A stretch of DNA of 64,000 bases from Ipomoea triloba (taxonomy: Eukaryota > Streptophyta > Magnoliopsida > Solanales > Convolvulaceae), in NCBI RefSeq assembly GCF_003576645.1, contig NC_044925.1, positions 15,338,205 through 15,402,204 on the forward strand, written 5' to 3'. A program made the position numbers and the translations under genes. Positions within the stretch are counted from its first letter, which is position 1, and every line of letters starts with the position of its first letter. The notes beneath the pieces were generated by a model. That model did no database searches, had not been told where the DNA came from, and worked only from the letters and a program-made list of their open reading frames with translations. Positions 1-11,800 of this stretch are shown here, in pieces.

Positions 1-49
<49 letters not shown>
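1..49. repeat. (TA)n microsatellite
   Basis: Uninterrupted TA dinucleotide tract at the window edge. Its true length is unknown because the window starts inside it. Confidence 0.95.
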
Positions 50-50
<1 letters not shown>

Positions 51-52
<2 letters not shown>

Positions 53-234
53 ACAGGCCAGGCCTGCAGGCTCGTAGGCCAGACTTTTACATGTAAGCCT
101 GGGCCTATTTACACTAATAGGCTTTTATATAGGTCTAGGCCTGGCCTTTTTACTAAACAGGCCAGGCCAGGCCAGGCCTTAAGTAGGCCAGGCCGTAGGC
201 CCCTACGTAGGGGCCTGGCCTATTCCCACCCCTA
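51..234. mobile_element. hAT-like non-autonomous element, end fragment
   Basis: Dense AGGCCAGGCC/GGCCTGGCC palindromic words surrounded by AT-rich DNA, finishing in CCCACCCCTAG. Read on the minus strand the end is CTAGGGGTGGGAATAGGCC, which resembles the TAGGGGTG-type termini of plant hAT MITEs (recalled, not searched). The other terminus would lie at or beyond the (TA)n tract. No coding capacity. Confidence 0.5.
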
Positions 235-272
235 GTTAATATGGAGTAAAAAGTAGGTATAATAGTCGGCGA

Positions 273-1495
273 TGTTAGGAACCCCGAATCGTTGATTTTG
301 ATGATACCAACTATCCGAGGAGACCTCTAACTTATCTTTTGAATAGGTTCTTTTTTTTTTTGTATCTCAATCTTTTTGAAACCGAACCCTTCAAGATCAA
401 TTGTTCACACCGGAGTCTTAAAGAACCCAACCGAAGAGTTGAGAGACCGAAGAATAGAAGATCCGAAGATATGAAGACTTGAAGAACCGAAGACTGAGGT
501 CACAGGTCAAAAACTGGAAGGACCAAGCTTTTATTACCGAACAATCAAAAGAGTGATTGTCTCGAGGAAACCAAAAGAAATGATGAGGTCAATCATTCTA
601 AACCAAGGCAAAGACATTCTCTGATAAATTGTCTTGTCCACTGCCTTGAGAATGGGTATAAACTGAATGTCAAATTGGGTCCTATGCAACAATCCCAAGG
701 AGCATTTAATGCTGCCAACGTTTTGAGAGACAAGAGACAAATTGTCCTTACACAAAAGTGGACAAACGGCTAGAAAGTACTGACATTCTGAAAAAAGATG
801 AAAGCTTTACCCATTGGATTTTACACACTGGATAATAGGTTTTGAATTTCATGTCCCCTCCAACGGATCTGAAAATTCCACCTATAAATACCCTTGTCTC
901 ATCTCACTTTGACAAGGTTGAAAAACGCGAAATATTGTCTAAAGCAAGCAAAATCTTTCAGTGTGATAAGCTTACAAGTGATACTCAGATTTCAAAATTC
1001 TTGTGTGAATTAGAAGATTATCAAGGCAACTAATCACAAGAATTTCAAGTTGGAGATTCATCACAACCTTTCAACCATCTCTACAAGTGAAGTAGAAAGA
1101 GGCGGAGTAAACTTGGAAGAAGTTGAAAAACCTAAAACAACAAGGCTGCCGGGCTTAGTGATCAAAGGAGCTTGTTGTAACGGAGTTTGTACTATAACGG
1201 GAAAATTAGTGCAAACCTTCACGTGTTGTGAAGAAGAGTGGAGTAGGCTTCGTTAACAGCCGAACCACTATAAAAATCTCTTTCTATTCTTTACTTGCTC
1301 TTACATACTGCATCAAACATATCACTCAAACTAATATCTTTTACAAGACAAATATAAGTGCAAAGTATAATTAAAATTTGATACTATCTTTCCGCTGCAT
1401 TAACTCTTTATTTCCCAAAAGTTTTTAAAATTCCCAGTGAGTCTATTCAACCCCCCCCCCCTTCTAGACTCACTTTGTCACCACCGGGACCAACA
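273..1495 (+). repeat. 5' LTR of SIRE copy A
   Basis: 1,223 bp, TG...CA bounded, nearly identical to 13325-14549. A TATAAATA box at 883-890 (context CACCTATAAATACCC) is the best promoter candidate, and a second TATA-like site CTATAAAAATC lies near 1269. The 3' end carries a poly-C run and a TTCTAGACTCAC motif also seen in the diverged LTR end at 45395-45621. Short ORFs at 842-1033 and 1050-1256 recur in the other LTR and are LTR sequence, not genes. Confidence 0.95.
883..890 (+). promoter_or_regulatory. LTR TATA box (copy A, 5' LTR)
   Basis: TATAAATA in the middle of the LTR, repeated at the matching place in the 3' LTR. It would put the transcript start (U3/R border) near 915. Position is inferred from sequence only. 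Confidence 0.6.
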
Positions 1496-1497
1496 AG

Positions 1498-1509
1498 TGG
1501 TATCAGAGC
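1498..1509 (+). other. Primer binding site, tRNA-Met type
   Basis: TGGTATCAGAGC two bases after the 5' LTR matches the 3' end complement of plant initiator tRNA-Met, the usual primer for plant Copia elements. Confidence 0.95.
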
Positions 1510-1596
1510 GAGTTACCTTGAACGGTGAACACTTTGTGTATACTGCCTGGTGATCCTCTTTTGAAAAATCATCAAAAACTCTTCATACTTTGCACT

Positions 1597-3987
1597 ATGT
1601 CTAGAATGGAACATCATAAGCATTTTCTCATATTTAACTTAGACAAGTTTGATGATTGGAAAGTGCGCATGCAGGCTCACTTATCTGCCATGCGACGTAA
1701 TAACGGATGGACCAATCCAAATACTGCAAGTGAATACCAATCGTGATGCTACTGATCCCACATCACCAGAGATGATTCCAAAAGAAAAATCCTTGCTGAC
1801 TACCGAAGAGAGAACTCGAGTAAATCTCGACAACATAGCCAAGGATATACTCTACAAATCATTAGACGAATCATTGTTTCCAAGAGTAAGGAAATGCAAG
1901 AATGCTAAAGACATCTGGGATGTACTCATGCTCATAGGTGATGGAGATGAACAAGAAAAGGAGAACAAGCTGACAATAGCCATGAAAAAGTTTGAGGACT
2001 TCAAACTCAATCCAAAAGAATCCATAACTGACATGGAAGCTCGGTTCATAAAGCTACTAATGGAGATCAATGATCTTGACGACAAAAAGCTATCACAGAA
2101 GGAGATAAATCTGAAAATCCTCCGAGGACTACCCAAAAGTTGGGAGATGAAAGTTATAGCGATGCGAGATCACCGAGATCTCAAAATGACGAGTACTACT
2201 CAAATCTTCAGCGATCTGAAAGCCTACGAATTTGAGAAGGAAACTCCAAACGATGAAGAACCCGAAACAAGGAATATTGCCTTAGTTGCAAATCAGCAAC
2301 CTTCTTCATCAACACTAAGGTCAATTTCTAATCCCTCGTCTGATTTATTTACTGACGGTCAATTTGCTTTGTTTATGAGAAAATTCAAAAGGTTCATGAG
2401 AAAGAATCAATCATATGACAATTCGGACAAGACAAGAAGAATGAAATACCGAAGTCATGACAAAGTAGTGGATCCAAAACTCATGAAAAGGAAGAAATGC
2501 AGATGCTGTGCTACAACTGTCGAAAGCCTGGACACTTCAAGGCTGAATGTCCATATCCCATTGTCAAAAAGCATCAAGAAGAGTACAACTACAAGAAGAA
2601 TTCGGTAAACTACAACAATTCGAAAAACACATTCAATGAAGAGGATGAGCAACCAACCAAAAATCAGAAGAATGACAAGCGAAGGAAAGCTTTGGCTGTT
2701 GAAGAGAAGTTAGGAGATAAGGTCAATGAGTCATGCACATCTAGTTCCAGCTCCGAAAGTGACAGTTCGGAAGAAGAGAAAGGACTACTGTGTCTTTTCA
2801 GTCAAGAGGACTCTGATGGAGAAGTATGTCTCATGGCTGAAGAAGAAGAGGTAACTTCACAAGATCACTCTTCTAATTATAGTTCCGAATCCACATATCA
2901 TGAAAACCCTAGGGAAGCATTCGAAAGAATGTTGAAGAGTTTTAATGATATTGAAGATTCACACTTTAAGCTCAAAGAAGAGAATGCCAAGCTATTGGTA
3001 GAAAGACAAGATCTCGATAACTTAAAATCCAGAAATACAGAGATGCTTGAATCTATAAGCCAGCTTGAAAAACAAGTTCATCTTCTTGAGAAAGAGTGTA
3101 AAGAAAAAGATAATAGAGAGCAAAACTTGCGTGCGGTGCTTGCGACATTTACAAATTCATCCAGATTAATGGATCGAATGGTAGATGATCAAAGACCATC
3201 AGGGAGTAGAACCGGACTCGGTTATAGCTCCAGCTCTCATCAACATATTCTCTTGACTCGACCAACTGACCCTTCTACCAGTGGAGGTTTAAGTTCCGTC
3301 TTTGTCCAAGGACAAACCGAAAATCTTGAGCCAGTGATTAATGCCATAAATGGAACAGAACCACAATCAACGAGTCAATCTAATGGTCTGACTGAAACAC
3401 GTATTGTGGATCCTTCGAAAGGAAATTCTCAAAATGGTAACCCGAGAAGTCATTCGAACCCTCGGAATAGACTGCGCGCACCAAACCACTATGGTCGTGT
3501 TGCAAAAAGTCAACCACTTGGGAATAACCGATCTAAAGGAAAATTCCAAAGCAACAAGAGGCAACACTATTCACAGAGGCAACGCAAAGGTAGACCTCAG
3601 GGAAGACCGAACTCTTACCCGAATAGTGTCAAGAATTTCAAAAAGTTTCATAGCAAGCATAATAGGGGAGACGGTAGACTATATCCCAGTGATGAGGACT
3701 GGTTCATGGACTACGAACCAATGACAAGAGCAAAATTTCTGCTCCATCATAGACATAAGCAGACCTCATACACAAGGGTAAACTCGATTAAACAAACGCC
3801 TTCTCTTCAAAAGGTTTATTCATCAAAGTCACCTCAAGCCTACTATGCTATTCCTTATGATTATCAAGTGTTTAATGGTTATCGCGGACCAAGGATGAAC
3901 CTTACAAGTTCTAGGTACGCATGGATGCCCAAGCTCACTGCTAACCGACAAGGACCCAAGAAGGTATGGGTACCTAAAAACACTTAA
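1597..3987 (+). pseudogene. gag: gag of SIRE copy A, two frame changes
   Basis: Capsid/nucleocapsid precursor. The first ATG at 1597 opens a frame with the gag-start motif DKFDDWKVRM, which hits TGA at 1744. Similarity continues in the next frame from about 1725 to 2500 (UBN2-type gag region, KNAKDIWDVL). It then returns to the first frame, which holds the CCHC zinc knuckle CYNCRKPGHFKAEC at about 2506-2550. After the knuckle come an acidic Ser/Glu-rich stretch, a probable coiled coil at 2890-3130, and a basic Arg/Asn/Gln-rich tail ending at TAA 3985-3987. The long tail is typical of SIRE-type gag. Two single-base frame changes (near 1725 and 2500) break it. Copy B keeps only the tail (55591-56346). 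Confidence 0.9.
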
Positions 3988-3994
3988 TCTTTGA

Positions 3995-6900
3995 ATGCAG
4001 GGAGACATGACCATCTGGTATGTAGACAGTGGATGCTCAAGACACATGACAGGAGATAAATCAAAATTGAGCAACTTCAAAGAAAAGAATGGTCCCAAAG
4101 TAGTTTTCGGTGGGAACTCAAGTGGACGAACCATGGGCACCGGAGATGTTATGAAGAATGGCTTGATCATTCAAGAAGTGTCGTATGTTGAAGGATTGAA
4201 GTTCAATCTCTTTAGCACCAGCCAATTTTGTGACAAAGGTTACAAAGTCATATTTTCACGAGACCTATGCCAAGTTATCTCAGAACTAAATCATGAAGTG
4301 GTGCTAACGGCAAAACGAAAGAAAAATATGTATGTTGTCACATGGGAAACAGTAAGACCGAACACTTGCCTGATCGCCAAAAGCAAGAAAGATCTAAGCT
4401 GGGAATGGCATCACAAACTCAATCATCTCAACTTCAAAGCAATCAACAAGCTCGCAAGGAAGGAATTGGTTAAAGGTTTACCAAATGTAATCTATGATAA
4501 AGACAAGATCTGTGAAGCCTGTCAAAAGGGAAAGCAAATCAAGTTTTCTTTCAAGACAAAATCCCTAACCTCAAACTCTATACCATTAAGTCTACTACAT
4601 ATGGACTTATTTGGACCAGTTGATCCAGTTAGCCTTAGTGGAAGGAAGTATACCCTTGTGGTAGTAGATGACTACACAAGATATACATGGACATCATTTC
4701 TGAGGAGGAAGAATGAAACTGAAAAAGTTCTTCCAGATCTGCTCCGAAGACTTCAGAATGAAAAGGACTCGAGTATCATCAAGATTCGATCTGATCAAGG
4801 CACTGAGTTCGTAAACAAAGTCATTCAGGACTTCTGTGGAAAGTATGGTATACAGCACCAACTTTCAGCAGCAAGGACTCCTCAACAAAATGGAGTAGCT
4901 GAGAGACGCAACCGAACTCTCAAGGAAGCAGCAAGATCCATGATCGCCTTTTCAGGCTTGCCTAAATGTTTTTGGGCGGAAGCAATAAATATAGCCTGTT
5001 ATACTCAGAATAGATCTCTGATTCACAAAGATCATGAAGCCACACCTTACGAACTATGGAAAGGCAGAAAACCTGTTGTGAAATACTTTCATATCTTTGG
5101 AAGTAAATGCTTTGTTCACAATAATGGAAAGACACATCTAAAAGCATTTGATGAACGCGCTGATGAAGGGATATTCATGGGATACTCCGAAAAGAGTAAA
5201 GCCTTTCGAGTACTAAACAAACGAACCATGATAATAGAAGAATCAATAGATGTAGTCTTCGATGAATCATCCAAAGAAGACATGATGATCTCTGAAAAAT
5301 CACAAGACAAGGAAGAAACAAAGGAGGAAGGAATCAGAGAACTATCCGAAGAATCAGAATTAGAAAATGATGATTATCCCCTCTTTCCGAATCATCTACC
5401 GAACACTTCATCTCAAACCAGAACTCTACCGAATGATTGCAATGAGACAAACCAATCGGAAGGACAACAGAATGGAGGTATTCAAGATGAACCCACCGTT
5501 GATGAAGGGGCACCACCGACTACCTTTCAACCTGATCTAAAATGGTTAAGGAATCATCCTCAAGATCAAATTATTGGCAACATTCATGATAGCGTACGAA
5601 CCCGAGCATCTATTCGGGAATGCATGATGACATGTTTCATATCTCAAATTGAACTGAAGACAGTAGAAGAAGCACTAAACGACTCAGATTGGGTCATAGC
5701 TATGCAAGACGAACTACATCAGTTTGAAAGAAACAATGTATGGGAATTGGTTCCACGACCAACACATCAGAATGTCATTGGAACCAAATGGGTCTTCAGA
5801 AACAAGATGGATGAGCAAGGAGTCATTGTTAGAAACAAGGCTCGATTAGTTGCAAAAGGTTATTGTTAAGAAGAAGGTATTGATTTTGATGAAACCTTCG
5901 CTCCTGTTGCCAGACTTGAAGCAATAAGAATTTTTCTACCATACGCGGCATGGAAAGACTTTAAGGTCTACCAAATGGACGTCAAAAGTGCCTTCCTAAA
6001 TGGACTTTTGGAAGAAGAAGTATATGTTGAGCAGCCACCAGGTTTCGGTTCAGAAATCGGAATGGATAAAGTCTATAAACTCAAAAAGGCTTTATATGGC
6101 TTAAAACAAGCTCCAAGGGCATGGTATGCCACTCTGTCATGTTTTCTCATCAGCTGCGGATTCACAAAAGGACTTGTTGACAAAACACTTTTCAGAATTA
6201 AAGATGGAGACCACATCCTATTGGTACAAATTTATGTAGATGACATCATCTTTGGAAGTACTGACTCAGATCTATGTGAAAAATTCTCTAAACTCATGCA
6301 AGGTAAATTTGAGATGAGCATGATGGGAGAATTAAATTACTTTTTGGGTCTTCAAGTCAAGCAAGAACGAGAAGGGATTTTTATAAACCAAGCAAAATAC
6401 ACCAAGGACCTCATCAAGAAGTTTGGAATTGATGGGAAGTCGTTGGTCAAAATTCCCATGAACACTTCGTTACGGATGGATATCGACAACGAAGGCAAGG
6501 ATGTGGATCAGACAAAGTATAGAGGAATCATTGGTTCTCTACTCTATCTTACGGCTAGTCGACCCGACATATCGTTTGCTGTAGGTGTATGTGCTCGGTT
6601 TCAGGCAAATCCAAAGGAAAGTCATTTGAGTGCTGCCAAGAAGATACTAAGATACTTGAAAGGAACTCAAAGTGTGGGACTTTGGTACCCGAAGAGTGAC
6701 ACCTTTGATCTAATTGGATATTCTGATGCAGACTTCGCTGGCTGCAAAATTGATCGAAAAAGCACATCAGGGACATGTCAATTCTTAGGGGGAAGACTTG
6801 TCTCATGGTTTAGCAAAAAGCAGAATTCCATCGCCACGAGTACTGCTGAAGCCGAATACATAGCAGCCGGAAGCTGTTGCGCACAAATTCTGTGGATGAT

Positions 6901-7180
6901 GCAACAACTTAAAGATTATGGTGTATCTGCCAAGGAAGTAAGCATCATGTGTGATAACACAAGTGCCATTGCTATAACTCACAATCCAGTGCTACACTCC
7001 AGAACCAAGCACATTGATATCAAATACCACTTCATCCGAGACCATGTGGAGAAAAAGGACATCAAACTTGAATATGTGAACACCGAAGACCAGCTTGCGG
7101 ATATCCTCACAAAACCACTTGCCGAAGCAAGATTCTCCACGCTAAGGCATGAGCTCGGTATGATAGAGTTAAGCCAATAA
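3995..7180 (+). pseudogene. pol: pol of SIRE copy A (PR-INT-RT-RNase H), one internal stop
   Basis: Polyprotein of about 1,062 codons. Domains in order: aspartic protease WYVDSGCSRHMTG near the start; GAG-pre-integrase HHKLNHLNFKAIN; integrase core with LHMDLFGPV, SDQGTEF and TPQQNGVAERRNRT; reverse transcriptase with [16 protein letters not shown] and the catalytic IYVDDIIFG; RNase H with [17 protein letters not shown] and [20 protein letters not shown] single in-frame TAA at 5867-5869 separates integrase from RT; copy B has CAG there, so it is a Gln codon turned into a stop. The frame is +1 relative to gag: gag ends TAA at 3985, an in-frame TGA sits at 3992, and pol opens at once with ATG 3995. 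Copy B shares this layout. Confidence 0.95.
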
Positions 7181-7429
7181 AGGACAACTGAATCAATCCA
7201 AAACTGAAAAGACGCATCAACCATAAATGCAGTCATCAGATTCAGAGCTCGCGGATTCACATTAAACGGATACACATAAATGTTTTGGACGGTTGCAACA
7301 TTGATTGATCTTATCAGCCAGATTTCAACCAATCACGGAGGCTCAATCCATCTATAAATAGATCACAACAAGGGAAGGGAGAGGTACACTAACACCTCAT
7401 CCTTGTGTTGTCTTTTATTTTATGCAGGA
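7181..7429 (+). other. pol to post-pol ORF spacer with promoter-like block
   Basis: Non-coding spacer between the pol stop and the next ATG. It is well conserved in copy B (59537-59799), including the CCAAT and TATA words annotated separately and a U-rich stretch ending TATGCAG|G at 7427 just before the ATG. That stretch resembles a plant 3' splice site (copy B: TGTGCAG|G). Confidence 0.6.
7329..7361 (+). promoter_or_regulatory. Internal promoter candidate: CCAAT plus TATAAATAG
   Basis: CCAAT at 7329-7333 and TATAAATAG at 7353-7361. The ATG of the next ORF lies 69 bp after the TATA box, leaving room for a start site near 7385-7395 and a short leader. Both words and their spacing are kept in copy B (59701-59705 and 59725-59733). 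Whether this is a promoter or simply conserved leader RNA cannot be told from sequence. Confidence 0.5.
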
Positions 7430-8080
7430 ATGAATAAGGGTAAAGGCAAGAAAGCTATGTCTGAAGAGAAGCCCACCAAGAAACGTTTCTCCTTTCGTCT
7501 GTTGCTAAAGGAGGGAACTTCCAAGCTCAACAAGCAACGAGAAGAAAAGGGTGAACCTCTGCAAGGAGACTCTTCCACTCACCCTCTGGAACTCTCTGAT
7601 TCTGAGACAGAGGACTATGCCCCTGAGCCACCAACTATGTCCGTCCCTGGCTACCACTCTGGAGGCCTTGCTCCACCAAATGAGGAACCATTTTGGCCAG
7701 ATCAGGACTTAGTTCTAAGGCAAACACCTCCTCCATCTCTTGACAATACAGGAGACGACGCCTGGAATGATATTCAGGGATGGTACCGGCAGAACATAGG
7801 CCCAAATCAGCCAGTAAACGAGGACTTCGACAGAGACTACCTCCAATACCTTGAAGAAATGTTTGAGCCAAACGACATTTCTGACCAGTCCTCTGTGCTG
7901 GAAGATCAGCCTGGTTATGGACCGATGGCCCCATCGTGGAAACCCTACACTGCCCCGAGAGCTCCACCTGCTCCGAGCCCTCCCACAACTGAAAGCAGTC
8001 AAGGACAAAGCATTGTGTCTACTGCGAATAGTAGACATGCGAAAAATAAGGGCAAAGGGAAAGCAAGGAAGTTGCTGTAA
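7430..8080 (+). CDS. Post-pol ORF of SIRE copy A, unknown function
   Basis: Intact 216-codon ORF. I chose ATG 7430 because the bases just before it look like a splice acceptor or leader and copy B keeps this ATG at 59800. The product starts basic (MNKGKGKKAMSEEKPTKKR), with FSFRLLLKEGTSKL next, then becomes acidic and proline-rich with many Asp/Glu/Pro/Tyr residues, and ends with a second Lys-rich patch (NKGKGKARK). No signal peptide, membrane segment or enzyme motif is visible. Its place after pol is where SIRE elements carry the so-called env-like ORF, but nothing in it looks like an envelope protein. Copy B is cut after about 75 codons by a Gypsy insertion and has lost one base near its start. 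Confidence 0.6.
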   Translation: MNKGKGKKAMSEEKPTKKRFSFRLLLKEGTSKLNKQREEKGEPLQGDSSTHPLELSDSETEDYAPEPPTMSVPGYHSGGLAPPNEEPFWPDQDLVLRQTPPPSLDNTGDDAWNDIQGWYRQNIGPNQPVNEDFDRDYLQYLEEMFEPNDISDQSSVLEDQPGYGPMAPSWKPYTAPRAPPAPSPPTTESSQGQSIVSTANSRHAKNKGKGKARKLL

Positions 8081-8857
8081 CTCCTTGTACTTGAGATGGG
8101 TTGGCCTGTTTTGGCATGATGTCTGGATGTCCTCTGTTATCTCTTAATGAATTTATCCTTCGTTTGTGTGATCTGTCTCATTTACTATTTCCGAATCATT
8201 TCATCTTACCGAAGCATGACACACTCCTATGTTGCCGAGAACTTATAATATGAGAATAGCACGAAGCATATGACACTTACCGAACTCATAGTAACCGAAG
8301 GATTAAATCACCAAGTTCTTACCGAAGTATGACACACTCGTTACCAAATCACAAGGGATACAGAGTAAAACGTGTTGAACAAGTTTATCGGAGACACCTA
8401 CCCATGACCGTTTGAATCTGAGAACGTGGGATCGTGAAAACACACGTGTCAATGCCCTACTTGCTGATGGTGTTGAAGCATGCGCTCCACCTTCTCTGAA
8501 CCGTCAGACTTGAAAGGACGGTCCATCAAAGAAGTGATGGTAATAAGTACTTTTATCTCTCCTCATTAATTGCTTGTTATCATCCCATGGACAAAAACAT
8601 CCTTTTTCAGCATAAACCACGACCGTGATCCTATACCGCTTTTGTCCTCCTCTTAAAGGGCATTTAAGGCCTTTTGTCGTATGATCATAAATTCAACCCA
8701 TTTTCTCAAAATGACCCGTTTCCCCCGATCCATCTAAACCCCCATATATAACCACCGGGAGCAAAACCGTTTCACACTTTAACATTTTATCCTCTCAAAT
8801 TACCTCTACCCCGCTAAAACCCTAACTCCCTATCACAAAGAACATCTGTCTGTTACT
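8081..8857 (+). other. Non-coding spacer between the two post-pol ORFs
   Basis: 777 bp without a credible ORF. CCGAA-type words (ACCGAA, CCGAAG) recur through 8190-8340, as they do across the element. The 3' third carries a G-box and a TATA box, annotated separately. Confidence 0.6.
8443..8750 (+). promoter_or_regulatory. Second internal promoter candidate: G-box and TATATA
   Basis: A G-box CACGTG at 8443-8448 (context ACACACGTGTC) and TATATA at 8745-8750, 108 bp before ATG 8858, with an AC-rich leader in between. The layout resembles a plant Pol II promoter, but copy B lacks this region so conservation cannot be judged. Confidence 0.35.
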
Positions 8858-11800
8858 ATGTCGTCCTCAAGCTCAAGTTCATCGTCGGAAAGTTCAAGTT
8901 CATCTTCCGATAAAGCCTCTGGAAATCATGGTCCACCCCCAAAACCTTCCTTCTCACCGGAAAAGACTCAGCCCACCCCAGACAAACCTTTTGTGCCCCC
9001 AAGGGTTATCACTCGACCCTGTGAAGATATTGAGATCTTCAAGTTCTTTCTTGCCACAGCTAAGGGTCAAAAGACAAAATCTTGCATGGTCAAGGCCGGC
9101 TCAATGCTTGATGTCAAAGGTTTCACTGACAAAGTTCTTGACAAAAGATTCGGAGATCACGTAGTCCAGTGCCTGAAAGACGGTAATCTTTATGAGTTTG
9201 TCACTTATAAGCACAACGCTTGGTATCCAATTGATGTAACTCAGTTCTACATCAACGCTGAAGTGCATACTGCAAATGATGAACATGAAATTCACTCCGT
9301 AGTGAATGGCACCAAGGTAGTTGTCACCCACAAAGATTTACGGCAAGTTTTTGACTTTTCTGTGTGTGGAGATGGTTTTCATCCAGATTGTTCTGGAAAA
9401 GAGTATAGCAAGAAACGGATGTGGAAACAGATGAAGGGTTATTCTCAACCAAAATCTGTCCCATCCATCCTAAAGAAGAAGATGTTGAAGTTAGATTATT
9501 AATTCACTGTTGATATTTTGAACAAAGTAGTTGAGAGCAAACAATCTGGCACAGATGATATTTCTGATAAAAAGATGCGAATGCTTTGCGCTCTGCTGGA
9601 AAACTACTCGGTTGATTGGTCAAAAGTGATTTTTGACTTCTTGGTTGAAAACATCCAAACGTCTGTTGACTCTACATCCGGATGGATAGTTAAAGTTCTC
9701 GGATATGGGTTCCTGATCAGTGCTATATTGAAGGATAAAAAGGTGAAGCTTCGCACTGGATCTACCTCTCACCGAACCCATTATCACATGTCTTCAAACC
9801 CTCCAAATTATCTGAAACGAAAGGTAGAAGAATTGGAAGCTGCCTTAAAGAAGGAACAGAAGAAGCAGAAGTCTAAATCCTCAAAAAGTTCAGTTGGACA
9901 GGGGAAAACTGATGTAGCGAAAGGGCACGGTTCGGAAGGATCTACACACCAACCAAAACCCCAATCCGAACCATCACAACAAAAAGATTCCAAACTTACC
10001 GAACCCTCAAGACCCACCGAATCTGCATCTGGAGAAAAATCAGACAAACCCTCCAAAAAACGCAAGGCAGGAGAATTGGAAGCTGCCCAAAGCAAAAAGT
10101 CAAGGAAACACAAGTCTGATAGTCACAAATCTGAAGGAAAGAAAGCCGAATCCTCACATGAGGAAGAGGCTAAGGCATCAAAAGAAACGACAAAGAAGCG
10201 AAAGGCAAAACAGCTCAAACGTCCGAAAAAGAAGCAAAGGAAAGAACGGACTGAAGAAGTTAAGGAGACAAATGAGCCACAACCAGCTGCTGTTTTACCA
10301 GCAGAAGATGAACCGAGGAGTACTCAAGCTGAAGATTGTTACCGAGTTCTTCCTCCTCCTCTTGATCTCTCCAAGGAAGACAGTGATGAGGAAGATCAAA
10401 TGCCTCTCACTAGGCTAATAAAACTGAAATCTCCTCAAATTGATTTGACCAATACACAACCTCTCTCTGAGTCAGTTCCACCTCCTGAACTCTCAATTGC
10501 TGAAATTGCAAACCCTATGCTCCAATTTCCAGCACTCGACATTCGGCGATCACCTTACCTAGAAGTACAAATGACTCAGACTCCGAATCTACAATGGTAG
10601 AAGATGATTCTGAGGGGGAAGATGTTGAAGTTTCTCATCATTCATATCGACCGATGTCTGAAAGTGTTCGAAAACAGATAACAGAACATATGTCTCCTCT
10701 CATTGCTCATTTCATGCTTACCCTTGACTATGTTCATAGACACATCTACCTGCAATGGCCACAAGTGTCTACTGCTCAAATTGAGGAGATCACATCTGAA
10801 GCAACAGAATCTGAAATACCTGAATCTTTTCAGCAACTCACTCTCCATTCCAGTCATATCTCTCAACAAGTCAATGCAGATGAAGTCTTGGCTCAACAAC
10901 TGGCATATGAGGAATCTGAGAATGACATGCACTCTGCCAAACCATCAACTTCTTTACCATCTCATGAAGAGATATTAAGACGAGAACTCGCTCGTATTCA
11001 TAACTGGCAAAGATGGCGGATGTCAAGTCTTCGAGTCATCGCTAGTACAATCAGTGAAATGGCTGAGGAAGAAGAATGGGCCCTTGATTGGATGGGCACT
11101 CGATCTATTTTTGACGCCACAAGGCCTGACGAAATTGAGAGAGTCTTCGTTGAAAAACTACAAGGAAGAACCACTCGGTCTGGCAAATCTGTTGACCTAA
11201 ACGTTGGCTACCGAACACCTCGGGAACGCCTAATGATCGAAGATATACAGATTGCCAAGATCCACAACATCTCCCGTGCACAAACAGAGATACGGGATCT
11301 AAGACCATATGTAGGACCAAGCCAACTTCCTGATGAATAAGCGGATGATGATAAGGATTCGGATACAAAAACAAGTGAAGGATGCCGAGATCAAACAGAT
11401 AAGAAAGATGATGATGATGATCCATCCGGGAATACACTTGCTCCTTCTCGTGCACTCCGAACTGTTGAAAATCAAAATACGGGTGACCAGACTACTCAAA
11501 GTCAAAATCAGTCTCAATCTGATGAGCCGAAGTCTGCACCAACCGAATCCTTGGAACCACAGATTTTGCTAAATCCTAGTTCAGCCCTAGATGAAAACAT
11601 AGAAGCATCTAGAGGTGCGAATCATGAGGATTGCAAATTGTTGATGAAGGACTGATCCAATCAGATCTAAACTTGGTCGATGTTGAGGTAGAAGTTCTCC
11701 CTGACTACACTTCGGATGGAAACCTGGAAGCATCCAAAAGTGCAAGTCACGGAAACCCACCCTCTCCTATCGACGACTCGAATGAACTGAAACCTGCTGA

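Noticed and set aside
842..1256. Two short ORFs in the LTR, repeated at 13893-14307
   Set aside because: Plain LTR sequence downstream of the TATA box; no family resemblance.
7403..7429. Upstream start of the post-pol ORF (TTG/ATG at 7403)
   Set aside because: This part reads through the T-rich splice-acceptor-like leader and is not conserved as protein in copy B.
11299..11572. Small ORFs on both strands around 11.3-11.6 kb
   Set aside because: Shadows of the broken post-pol frame, which continues in its own frame past the TAA at 11338.
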